6,237 nt of DNA from Chloroflexota bacterium (GTDB taxonomy: Bacteria; Chloroflexota; Anaerolineae; Anaerolineales; Villigracilaceae): contig JAPLGV010000480.1 in the NCBI GenBank assembly GCA_026389975.1, forward strand, positions 1 through 6,237, given 5' to 3'. The stretch's first letter is position 1, and every line of letters begins with the position of its first letter. Below the pieces are notes generated by a model. It did not search any database. It was not told the DNA's origin and was given only the letters and a program-made list of their open reading frames with translations. This document shows, piece by piece, positions 1-5,475 of this stretch. Made by a program: the position numbers and the translations under genes.

Positions 1-295
1 ACTCGCGGCAAGCAACACCCTCATGGGCCGACCCAGCGAAATGACTCGAGTCAATGGTCAGCGGGAGCGTTTCCCCGCTGGGCAGGGAACGAGTCATCCC
101 CGGTTTGTCATGGCAGAAAAGGCAGGCCGCATTATCTGGCAGTTCACCTTGAACCGAAACAGGATTTGGAACTGGAGCTGAGGCCGGGGATGCTGCAACC
201 GGTCTGACCAACCCGGCCAGGGCGAATACCACCAGCCCGAATCCGAAAACCAGGATCACGAACGTCAGGCGGTGACTACTGAATAACTTGCGCAT
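1..295 (-). CDS. Exported multiheme cytochrome c, N-terminal part (cut by window edge)
   Basis: Reading leftward from the ATG at 295-293 gives 98 codons with no stop before the window edge. Residues 1-9 are a short basic head (MRKLFSSHR). Residues 10-30 are a hydrophobic segment, either an uncleaved anchor or a signal peptide. A Pro/Ala-rich linker follows to about residue 50. Residues 58-62 are CLFCH, a CXXCH covalent heme-attachment motif. The end of the reading, SAHEGVACRE, is cut just where a second motif would be completed as CRECH (the next base is T, as in a Cys codon). Spaced CXXCH motifs with nearby His residues (85, 91) are typical of multiheme cytochromes c used as periplasmic electron carriers or reductase partners. 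The start is supported by AGGAGA at 306-301, five bases upstream. The gene is divergent from the kinase/ccm genes, whose products would mature it. The exact family (NapC/NirT-like, cytochrome c3-like or other) cannot be decided from this fragment. Confidence 0.85.
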   Translation of the reverse strand, partial: MRKLFSSHRLTFVILVFGFGLVVFALAGLVRPVAASPASAPVPNPVSVQGELPDNAACLFCHDKPGMTRSLPSGETLPLTIDSSHFAGSAHEGVACRE

Positions 296-416
296 TGCCT
301 TCTCCTATAAGTAAAAAACTGAATGATGGCGAAAAATTTTAAATTGGTTATTTCTTGGTAAAGCAGAGCCGGGTGCACCTTATCGGGTTGAGCAAGACCT
401 CTATACGTCATCAATG

Positions 417-467
417 CCCCAATTACGGTTGGGGATATAATACCAATTGTTGGGTTTATAACCCCAA
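417..467. repeat. Cluster of TTGGG/CCCAA inverted repeats
   Basis: CCCCAATTACGGTTGGGG at 417-434 is a perfect inverted repeat with 6-base arms and a 6-base centre. It is followed by CCAATTGTTGGG (443-454) and TTGGG...CCCCAA (450-467), a second inverted repeat with 5-base arms. The pieces also form an imperfect direct repeat: CCAATT-ACGG-TTGGGG then ATATAA, against CCAATT-G-TTGGGTT then TATAA. Related CCAATGTTGG (553-562) and CCCAA (572-576) elements lie just before the kinase gene. They could be operator sites, perhaps for the neighbouring NarL-type regulator, or leader hairpins in the transcript of the minus-strand cytochrome gene. Function is unproven. Confidence 0.45.
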
Positions 468-483
468 TATTGATTAAAATCAA
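455..483 (-). promoter_or_regulatory. Candidate sigma70-type promoter for the divergent cytochrome gene
   Basis: On the minus strand TTGATT (483-478) and TATAAA (460-455) are separated by exactly 17 bases, matching -35 (4 of 6) and -10 (5 of 6) consensus. The predicted start is near 448, giving a leader of about 150 bases that carries the 417-434 hairpin. The -35 element lies inside the FNR-type palindrome at 470-483, so a bound regulator would block this promoter, unless the real promoter is a different one. Inferred from sequence only. Confidence 0.4.
470..483. promoter_or_regulatory. Perfect FNR-consensus palindrome
   Basis: TTGATTAAAATCAA is an exact match to TTGAT-N4-ATCAA, the consensus of the oxygen-sensing regulator FNR and relatives (ANR, FixK, DNR). 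It lies in the divergent intergenic region between a multiheme cytochrome and a respiratory-type two-component system, a fitting place for oxygen control. It is centred at 476.5, about 36 bases from the next palindrome. A chance match is possible in AT-rich DNA, but the neighbouring sites of the same family raise confidence. Confidence 0.6.
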
Positions 484-504
484 GTGAAAAATGAGACAAA
501 CTAA

Positions 505-520
505 TGTGATATTTGTCACT
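505..520. promoter_or_regulatory. CRP/FNR-family binding site candidate 1
   Basis: TGTGATATTTGTCACT matches the CRP consensus TGTGA-N6-TCACA at 9 of the 10 defined bases. GTGA-N6-TCAC is a perfect inverted repeat. It is centred at 512.5, which is -64.5 from the predicted plus-strand start at 577 and 64.5 bases upstream of the predicted minus-strand start at 448. It could therefore serve either direction. Confidence 0.5.
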
Positions 521-527
521 ATCTATC

Positions 528-543
528 TGTGATAAAAAGCACA
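528..543. promoter_or_regulatory. CRP/FNR-family binding site candidate 2 (class II position)
   Basis: TGTGATAAAAAGCACA matches TGTGA-N6-TCACA at 9 of 10 defined bases. Its centre, 535.5, is exactly 41.5 bases upstream of the start predicted from the -10 element at 565-570. This is the standard position for class II activation, where the regulator overlaps a poor -35 region. The -35 region here indeed resembles the consensus poorly. Confidence 0.5.
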
Positions 544-564
544 ATTATTTTTCCAATGTTGGTG

Positions 565-570
565 TAAAAT
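565..570 (+). promoter_or_regulatory. Candidate -10 element of the histidine kinase promoter
   Basis: TAAAAT matches the TATAAT consensus at 5 of 6 bases and sits 19 bases before the kinase ATG, predicting a start near 577 and a leader of about 13 bases. No good -35 hexamer lies 16-18 bases upstream, as expected for an activator-dependent promoter served by the palindrome at 528-543. The ribosome binding site is weak (GAGATAAG just before the ATG). Confidence 0.4.
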
Positions 571-589
571 ACCCAATGAGATAAGATGT

Positions 590-2077
590 ATGAATAGTCA
601 ACCATTCGATCTGGTTTTGCTGGTGGTCTATTTTGCGTACGGCCTTGCCTTTTTTGGCATGGGGCTCACTCTAGCGCTCGAATCCGAGCGCTCCCCCGCT
701 CTGGCAGAGGCGCGCCTCCTCCGCCCGCTGGCTGCTTTTGGCATGCTCCATGGGGCTCACGAATGGCTCGATTCATATTTGCTGCAGCCTGTAGCAGGGG
801 GAATGCAATTGCCTGCCTGGATTCTTTGGCTGCGGCTTGGAATGCTGACAGCCTCGTTTTTTTCCCTTTTGGTTTATGGCATCTTAACCCTGCGCGTACA
901 CCCGTTGAAACCAGGCGCAACGGCTTATGTTGGCTGGAGTGCGCTGGCAATCTATGGACTCGGAATCCTGGCAAGCGCTGTATTTACGTACCGTACAGGT
1001 ACCACCCTTTTGGTAAACGTGTTTGATGTACTTACCCGTTACCTGCTGGCCGTTCCCGCCGCGTTTCTGGCTGCTCTGGCCCTGCGAGCTGAAGCGCTCA
1101 GTGCTCAAACCAGTGGTCGGAGACGAGTGATGGTTTTCCTTACCTGGGCAGCCATCGGGTTTGGGCTGTATGGTCTGACGCAATTATTCGTCCCCGCGAT
1201 TGACATGTTCCCGGCCCGTGACTTGAACTCGACCGTCTTTCGGACATTTACTGGTTTCCCCATTCAAGCCTTGAGGGCTCTGATGGCTGTGCTCATCACG
1301 CTCTGCTTGTTGCGAGCCACGCAGATCGTTGAGAAGGAAAGGCAGCAGCAGTTGCTCTCTGCACAACAGGCGCGCTTGGATGCGCTGGAACGTATCCAGA
1401 ACGAGTTGACCAAGCGGGAAGCGCTCAGGCGCGAATTGCTTCGGCACACCGTGCGGGCGCAGGAGGAGGAACGGACTCGCATTGCTCGTGAGCTCCATGA
1501 CGAAACATCCCAGGTTTTAACGGCATTTTCCCTCGACCTGGCTACATTACGGACCGTAGTTTGTGATCGCTCTGAAGTCAAAGCCCTTGTTGACCGGTTG
1601 CAGGCACTCAGCAAACAGATGTCGCAGGGACTCTACCGTATGGTCCACGATCTCCGCCCGGCACAATTGGACGACCTTGGCCTGATCTCTGCTCTGGAAT
1701 ACCTCAAGGACGATAGCGTATCGGTAGGATTGGATGTTTCAATGGATATTCAAGGCCAAGCGCGGCGGCTCGATTCCGTAATTGAAACCGTTCTCTTTCC
1801 AGTAGCGCAAGAAACATTACACAATGTAGTCCGCCATGCTCAAGTCCGGCAGGCCCGGATTTTATTGGTTTACCAATCTCAGGAGATCACCCTGAAGATT
1901 GAAGATTCTGGCATCGGTTTTAACCCCGTGCAATCATTTGCCCCGCCGCGTGGTTGGGGCCTGGCCGGAATGCGGGAGCGGGTCGAATCGGTTGGCGGAC
2001 AGTTAATCATCGAATCGGAACCGGGTAAAGGAACGATTGTCGAAGTTGCAGTCCCTGTCTTTGACATCCTCCCCTGA
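590..2077 (+). CDS. Multi-pass membrane sensor histidine kinase, NarX/DesK class (HisKA_3 + HATPase_c)
   Basis: 495 residues. Residues 7 to about 243 carry roughly seven hydrophobic segments (about 7-30, 45-66, 76-101, 110-133, 145-166, 178-201, 222-243) and form a membrane sensor domain with no obvious large periplasmic loop. The second segment holds FGMLHGAHEW, with His54 and His57. A charged, Gln-rich, probably coiled-coil linker follows (245-295). The dimerisation/phosphoacceptor domain has the HisKA_3 motif RIARELHDETSQVL, with His303 the likely phosphorylation site. The ATP-binding domain shows the N box (ETLHNVVRHA, Asn412), the G1 box (EDSGIGF, Asp439) and the G2 box (GWGLAGMRERV, 455-465). 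All key catalytic residues are present, so the kinase looks functional. It lies 25 bases upstream of the response regulator and is certainly its partner by context. The signal is unknown; the setting suggests a respiratory or redox cue. The name beyond family level is left open. Confidence 0.93.
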   Translation: MNSQPFDLVLLVVYFAYGLAFFGMGLTLALESERSPALAEARLLRPLAAFGMLHGAHEWLDSYLLQPVAGGMQLPAWILWLRLGMLTASFFSLLVYGILTLRVHPLKPGATAYVGWSALAIYGLGILASAVFTYRTGTTLLVNVFDVLTRYLLAVPAAFLAALALRAEALSAQTSGRRRVMVFLTWAAIGFGLYGLTQLFVPAIDMFPARDLNSTVFRTFTGFPIQALRALMAVLITLCLLRATQIVEKERQQQLLSAQQARLDALERIQNELTKREALRRELLRHTVRAQEEERTRIARELHDETSQVLTAFSLDLATLRTVVCDRSEVKALVDRLQALSKQMSQGLYRMVHDLRPAQLDDLGLISALEYLKDDSVSVGLDVSMDIQGQARRLDSVIETVLFPVAQETLHNVVRHAQVRQARILLVYQSQEITLKIEDSGIGFNPVQSFAPPRGWGLAGMRERVESVGGQLIIESEPGKGTIVEVAVPVFDILP

Positions 2078-2102
2078 TCACTAGTCAAAGGAAGAATAAA
2101 AC

Positions 2103-2558
2103 ATGAAAAAAATTCGTTTAATGCTCGTGGATGATCATCTGGTTGTACGCGTCGGCTTAAAGACCTTCCTGCAGACTCAGGAAGATTTCGATGTGGTGGC
2201 TGAAGCCAGTGATGGGGAAGAAGCCGTCAGCCGCGCCTTGGAAATGCAACCGGACGTGATCTTGATGGACATCACCATGCCCGGCGTTGATGGATTGGAG
2301 GCCACCCGGCGACTGCGCGTCCTGTGGCCGAAATGCCTGATCCTGGCCTTAACCGTCCACGATGATAAACAGTATTTCATGCAAATGCTGGCCGCGGGTG
2401 AATCAGGTTACATCACCAAACAAGCCGCCGGGGATGATCTCATCGCAGCCATCCATGCGGTTTTCGCCGGTAATGTCTTCCTACAGCCTGCCCTGGCACG
2501 TTGGTTACTTGAAGATTACCAGCGCCTGGCGCGCCAGTATTCTTCGACACAACCATGA
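2103..2558 (+). CDS. Response regulator receiver domain (5' part of a split NarL-type regulator)
   Basis: 151 residues, preceded by AAGGAAG (2087-2094) eight bases from the ATG. It is a full receiver (REC) domain: acidic pair Asp10/Asp11, phosphoacceptor Asp56 in VILMDITMP, Thr84 in LALT, and Lys106 in GYITK. It ends with the helix LARWLLEDYQRLARQ, which normally leads through a short linker into a LuxR-type helix-turn-helix. Here the frame stops at TGA 2556-2558, right in the linker, and the missing DNA-binding domain continues in the +1 frame. An intact gene would run from 2103 to 2778, about 224 residues, the usual length for NarL-family regulators. Possible explanations are a real frameshift mutation, a sequencing or assembly error, or two separate polypeptides. 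The receiver itself has every residue needed for phosphotransfer from the upstream kinase. Confidence 0.88.
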   Translation: MKKIRLMLVDDHLVVRVGLKTFLQTQEDFDVVAEASDGEEAVSRALEMQPDVILMDITMPGVDGLEATRRLRVLWPKCLILALTVHDDKQYFMQMLAAGESGYITKQAAGDDLIAAIHAVFAGNVFLQPALARWLLEDYQRLARQYSSTQP

Positions 2559-2778
2559 GGCGAATGTTATCGGGTTGGATGTGCTCAGCCTGCGCGAGCG
2601 CCAGGTGCTTGAACTGGTGGCAAATGGGTTGAATAACCAGCAGATTGGGCAGCAGCTCGCCCTCAGCCCTAAGACGATTGCCCGCCATCGTGAACGTATC
2701 ATGCACAAACTCAATATGCACTCTCGCACCGAACTGGTTAAATTTGCCATTCGCACCGGGTTGGTTCAGTTGCATTAA
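2551..2778 (+). pseudogene. LuxR/NarL-type DNA-binding domain, 3' part of the frameshifted response regulator
   Basis: This stretch, read in the frame +1 to the receiver, encodes a complete GerE/LuxR-type helix-turn-helix of about 65 residues: LSLRERQVLELVANGL, then the helix-turn-helix core NQQIGQQLALSPKTIARH and the C-terminal RIMHKLNMHSRTELVKFA. It ends at TAA 2776-2778. Boundaries are the part of the frame that follows the receiver; upstream the same frame only shadows the receiver. No good start codon with a ribosome binding site lies at the junction. TTG 2575 and GTG 2581 are the only plausible in-frame starts, and both lack a clear Shine-Dalgarno sequence. It is therefore more likely the detached C-terminus of the regulator than an independent gene. 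The domain is conserved and undegraded, so the frameshift is either recent, artefactual, or bypassed in the cell. Confidence 0.8.
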
Positions 2779-2784
2779 TCGTGT

Positions 2785-2818
2785 TAGATTTTTCACATTC
2801 TCACCTTGTGTTAATCTA
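2785..2818. repeat. Imperfect dyad between the regulator and ccmE
   Basis: TAGATT (2785-2790) pairs with AATCTA (2813-2818), and inside it CACA (2794-2797) pairs with TGTG (2807-2810) around a 9-base loop. It could fold as a weak hairpin in the 91-base gap after the regulator, or be an operator for the ccm genes. No run of T follows, so it is not a convincing rho-independent terminator. A separate 10-base palindrome, TACATATGTA, overlaps its right end at 2817-2826. No convincing promoter was found in this gap. Confidence 0.25.
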
Positions 2819-2869
2819 CATATGTAAAATTACCTTGGAACTTGAGAGCAGAAAATTTGGAGGTATGAA

Positions 2870-3382
2870 ATGCAGAAACCCCTACAAACTGGTATCCAAG
2901 GCCGCGCGAAATTCATTGTGGGCGGCCTGCTTATCTTGGCGGCAGTCATCTATCTTATCGTTTCGGCCACGCAGGCCAATGCCGAATTCTTTATGACGGT
3001 GAATGAATTAAAATCAAAAGGCAACAGCCTGGTTGGACGCAGTCTGCGCATCTCCGGTGCGGTGATTGGTGATAGCATCCAATACAACCCGCAAACGATG
3101 AATTTGACCTTTGAGATTGCCCACGTTCCCGGCGATAACGCCGCCGTTGAGATGGGCGGCGGACTGGCTGCCGTTCTACACACAGCGGTCACGGACCCGA
3201 CGCGGGCGCGGCTGACAATTGTTTACAACGGCCCGAAACCCGACTTGCTGCGTGATGAGGCCCAGGCGATCGTCACCGGTCATCTGGGTGAGGATGGCAT
3301 CTTCTATGCCGATGAACTTTTGCTCAAGTGCCCCACCAAATACCAGGAAGCCGTTCCCAGCCAGGTCGTCAACGGGAATTAG
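2870..3382 (+). CDS. ccmE: Cytochrome c maturation heme chaperone CcmE, cysteine (CxxxY) type
   Basis: 170 residues. CcmE is a membrane-anchored periplasmic protein that takes heme from CcmC/CcmD and passes it to CcmF for attachment to apocytochrome c. A short cytoplasmic head is followed by one membrane helix (about 14-33, KFIVGGLLILAAVIYLIVSA) and an OB-fold of beta strands (about 40-150), including GRSLRISGAV, ARLTIVYNGPKPDLLRDEAQAIVTGHLGEDGIFYADELLLKC in the family pattern (key stretch: PDLLRD and the E-x-L-L-x-K lead to the heme site). At the heme site, where E. coli has HDENY with the heme-binding His, this protein reads CPTKY: Cys154 and Tyr158. This CxxxY form is known from Desulfovibrio and archaea. 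The start at 2870 is chosen because GGAGG (2859-2863) lies six bases upstream. The ATG at 2865 is in another frame. It is first of the ccm run, 65 bases before ccmF. Confidence 0.93.
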   Translation: MQKPLQTGIQGRAKFIVGGLLILAAVIYLIVSATQANAEFFMTVNELKSKGNSLVGRSLRISGAVIGDSIQYNPQTMNLTFEIAHVPGDNAAVEMGGGLAAVLHTAVTDPTRARLTIVYNGPKPDLLRDEAQAIVTGHLGEDGIFYADELLLKCPTKYQEAVPSQVVNGN

Positions 3383-3447
3383 CCCGGTGGCCTCCCGGAT
3401 TTCTCAGCACCAGCCTGCTCACAAATAAAAATCTACTAGGAGCCTTC

Positions 3448-5475
3448 ATGCTTGCACAATTCGGCTTTGGTGTGTTCGTGCTGACATTCCTGCTGGCACT
3501 TTTTAGCGTGGGTGCGGCAGTTGTAGGATACTTTGACAAATCTGACCGCTGGGTGGAAGCCGCCCGGCGTGCTATGCTATTAATCTTCCCGCTTATCACA
3601 CTGGCGGTCTTGGCGCTCGCTTACCTGCTCGTCACAGGACATTATGAACTCCAATATGTCTACTCGGTGACAAGCAACGACATGCCGTTCTATCTCAAGA
3701 TCACTGCCCTATGGGGCGGACAGGCCGGGTCGCTCGTCCTGTGGTCGTGGCTGATGTCAGCCTTCGCCTCGGCCGTCACCTTACGCAAGTGGGAACGCGA
3801 CCGCGAACTGCTGCCCTGGGTCATCGTGGTGACTTCGGTTACACTGGCCTTTTTCCTGTCACTGACAATTCTCTTCGAGAACCCTTTTGCGCGCTGGTGG
3901 CAAACCACCGGAGGCGATTTTGTGGCGCACATGTTCGCACCAGCCGGAGCTATTCCCGTTACTCCCGCGGATGGACAGGGGCTGAACCCGCTCCTGCGCC
4001 ACCCCGGCATGATCATCCACCCGCCCATGCTTTACCTGGGTTTTGTCGCCTTTGTCATCCCGTATGCCTTCGCTATCGCCGCCCTGGTTACTGGCCGCTC
4101 AGACGATCGCTGGATTCGTCTCACCCGCCGCTGGACGTTGGTCGCCTGGCTGTTCCTGTCTCTCGGCCTGGTACTGGGGATGCGCTGGGCCTATGATGTG
4201 CTTGGCTGGGGCGGTTACTGGGCCTGGGACCCGGTCGAAACTGCCTCCCTTATGCCCTGGCTGGCCGGGACGGCTTTCCTGCACTCGGTCATGATCCAGG
4301 AAAAGCGCGGTATGTTCAAACAATGGAACATGCTGCTCATCATCTTGACCTATGCCCTGGTCATCTTCGGCACGTTCCTGACCCGCTCCGGGGTGTTTTC
4401 TTCGGTCCACGCTTTCGCTCAAAGTGCCATCGGACCGATGTTCTTTGCTTTTATTGGCATCACCTTCGTCACATCCGTTGCCCTGTTAATTTATCGCTGG
4501 AAAGACCTGCGAGCCGAGGTCGAGATGAACTCGCTGTTTTCGCGCGAGGCGCTTTTCCTGCTCAATAATCTACTGTTCATGGGCGTTCTGATCGTCTGCT
4601 TCTGGGGAGTGATCTTCCCCTTGATCTCAGAATTGGTAACGGGGCAGAAAGTGACCGTCGGGCCGCCGTTCTACCTGCGTGCCAACGGACCGTTGTTCGG
4701 TGCGTTGATGGCTTTAATGGGTATCGCCCCGCTTTCGGCTTGGGGTAAATCCACTTACAAGACATTGGGACGCGCCCTGTGGAAGCCATCCATCCCTTCG
4801 GCTATCGTCCTGGTGGTGTTAGCCATCCTGGGGGTGCACAACTGGATTGCGCTGGTCGGGTTCACACTGGTGGCATTCGTGATCTTCGTGACACTGTTTG
4901 AGTTCTGGCGCGGGGCGCGCTCCCGACAGAAAAAGCGGAACGAGAATTTCCTGGTCGCCCTCTGGCAACTGGCCGGACGCAATCGCCGCCGTTATGGTGG
5001 CTATCTGATCCATCTCAGTATGGTAGTAATGGCCATCGGCATCCTGGGTATTGAGCTTTACCAGACCACCACGCAAAAAACACTGGCGGTCGGTGAAGAC
5101 ATCCAGATTGCCGGGTATACCCTCCGCTTTGACTCGCTGGCGCAGTTCCCTTATACGGACGGTCGCATTGTGACGCGCGCCGCCCTCAGCGTTTTCCGGG
5201 GCGCTAAGTTTCTGGGCGATCTCTATCCCCGCTACGACTATTACACGACGAGCGGGCAGCCGATGACGATTGCCGGTGTGCGCTCCACCCTGGCAGATGA
5301 TCTGTATGTGGTGCTGGTTAACTGGGAGGACGTCTCGGCAGCACAGGCGCCTTTTAAGGTATATCATAACCCACTGGTTAACTGGCTATGGATTGGCAGC
5401 CTGATGTTCATCTTCGGATTCCTGGTGGCGGCATGGCCGGAACGCGAGGAAGAAACGCGGGAATGGAAAATATGA
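3448..5475 (+). CDS. ccmF: Cytochrome c heme lyase subunit CcmF
   Basis: 675 residues, close to the usual 630-680. This polytopic inner-membrane protein is the core of the heme ligation step. It takes heme from CcmE and, with CcmH, joins it to the CXXCH cysteines of apocytochromes on the outer face of the membrane. The tryptophan-rich WWD signature is clear at 254-271 (WGGYWAWDPVETASLMPW). The histidines expected to ligand heme are all present: His191 in IIHPPMLYLGF and His321 in SSVHAFA flanking the WWD heme, and His279 (AFLHS) and His522 (GGYLIHLS) as the buried b-heme ligands. A C-terminal extracytoplasmic region (about 540-638) leads to the last helix, with the family ending HNPLVNWLWIGSLMFIFGF. 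The frame is open further upstream into ccmE (to an ATG at 3328), but the start at 3448 has AGGAG (3438-3442) five bases before it and gives the normal family N-terminus. It overlaps ccmH at its 3' end. Confidence 0.96.
   Translation: MLAQFGFGVFVLTFLLALFSVGAAVVGYFDKSDRWVEAARRAMLLIFPLITLAVLALAYLLVTGHYELQYVYSVTSNDMPFYLKITALWGGQAGSLVLWSWLMSAFASAVTLRKWERDRELLPWVIVVTSVTLAFFLSLTILFENPFARWWQTTGGDFVAHMFAPAGAIPVTPADGQGLNPLLRHPGMIIHPPMLYLGFVAFVIPYAFAIAALVTGRSDDRWIRLTRRWTLVAWLFLSLGLVLGMRWAYDVLGWGGYWAWDPVETASLMPWLAGTAFLHSVMIQEKRGMFKQWNMLLIILTYALVIFGTFLTRSGVFSSVHAFAQSAIGPMFFAFIGITFVTSVALLIYRWKDLRAEVEMNSLFSREALFLLNNLLFMGVLIVCFWGVIFPLISELVTGQKVTVGPPFYLRANGPLFGALMALMGIAPLSAWGKSTYKTLGRALWKPSIPSAIVLVVLAILGVHNWIALVGFTLVAFVIFVTLFEFWRGARSRQKKRNENFLVALWQLAGRNRRRYGGYLIHLSMVVMAIGILGIELYQTTTQKTLAVGEDIQIAGYTLRFDSLAQFPYTDGRIVTRAALSVFRGAKFLGDLYPRYDYYTTSGQPMTIAGVRSTLADDLYVVLVNWEDVSAAQAPFKVYHNPLVNWLWIGSLMFIFGFLVAAWPEREEETREWKI

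Noticed and set aside
372..379. GGTGCACC palindrome in the cytochrome leader
   Set aside because: An isolated 8-base palindrome with no second copy nearby; too short to call a site.
265..519. Minus-strand open frame of 84 codons across the intergenic region
   Set aside because: It overlaps the cytochrome start in another frame, is rich in Ile/Thr as expected from AT-rich DNA, has no clear ribosome binding site, and covers the regulatory palindromes.
2362..2550. ATG start at 2362 for the DNA-binding domain protein
   Set aside because: This stretch is in the wrong frame for the receiver, which clearly codes here; there is no ribosome binding site and the added residues look like shadow translation.
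2555..2566. ATGs at 2555 and 2564 as a reinitiation start for the helix-turn-helix part
   Set aside because: Both are in the third frame, not the frame that encodes the helix-turn-helix.
2785..2830. Rho-independent terminator after the regulator
   Set aside because: The dyad is AT-rich and interrupted and is not followed by a T run; kept only as a low-confidence repeat.
3328..3447. Longer ccmF start inside ccmE
   Set aside because: The added 40 residues overlap ccmE in another frame and match no CcmF N-terminus; the ATG at 3448 has a good ribosome binding site.
3383..3447. Terminator or promoter between ccmE and ccmF
   Set aside because: Only short GC-rich partial repeats (CCGG, GGCC) are seen, with no T run and no promoter pair; a normal intra-operon gap.
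4819..5367. Minus-strand open frame of 182 codons inside ccmF
   Set aside because: It is the antisense shadow of a strongly supported ccmF; the product shows no recognisable domain.
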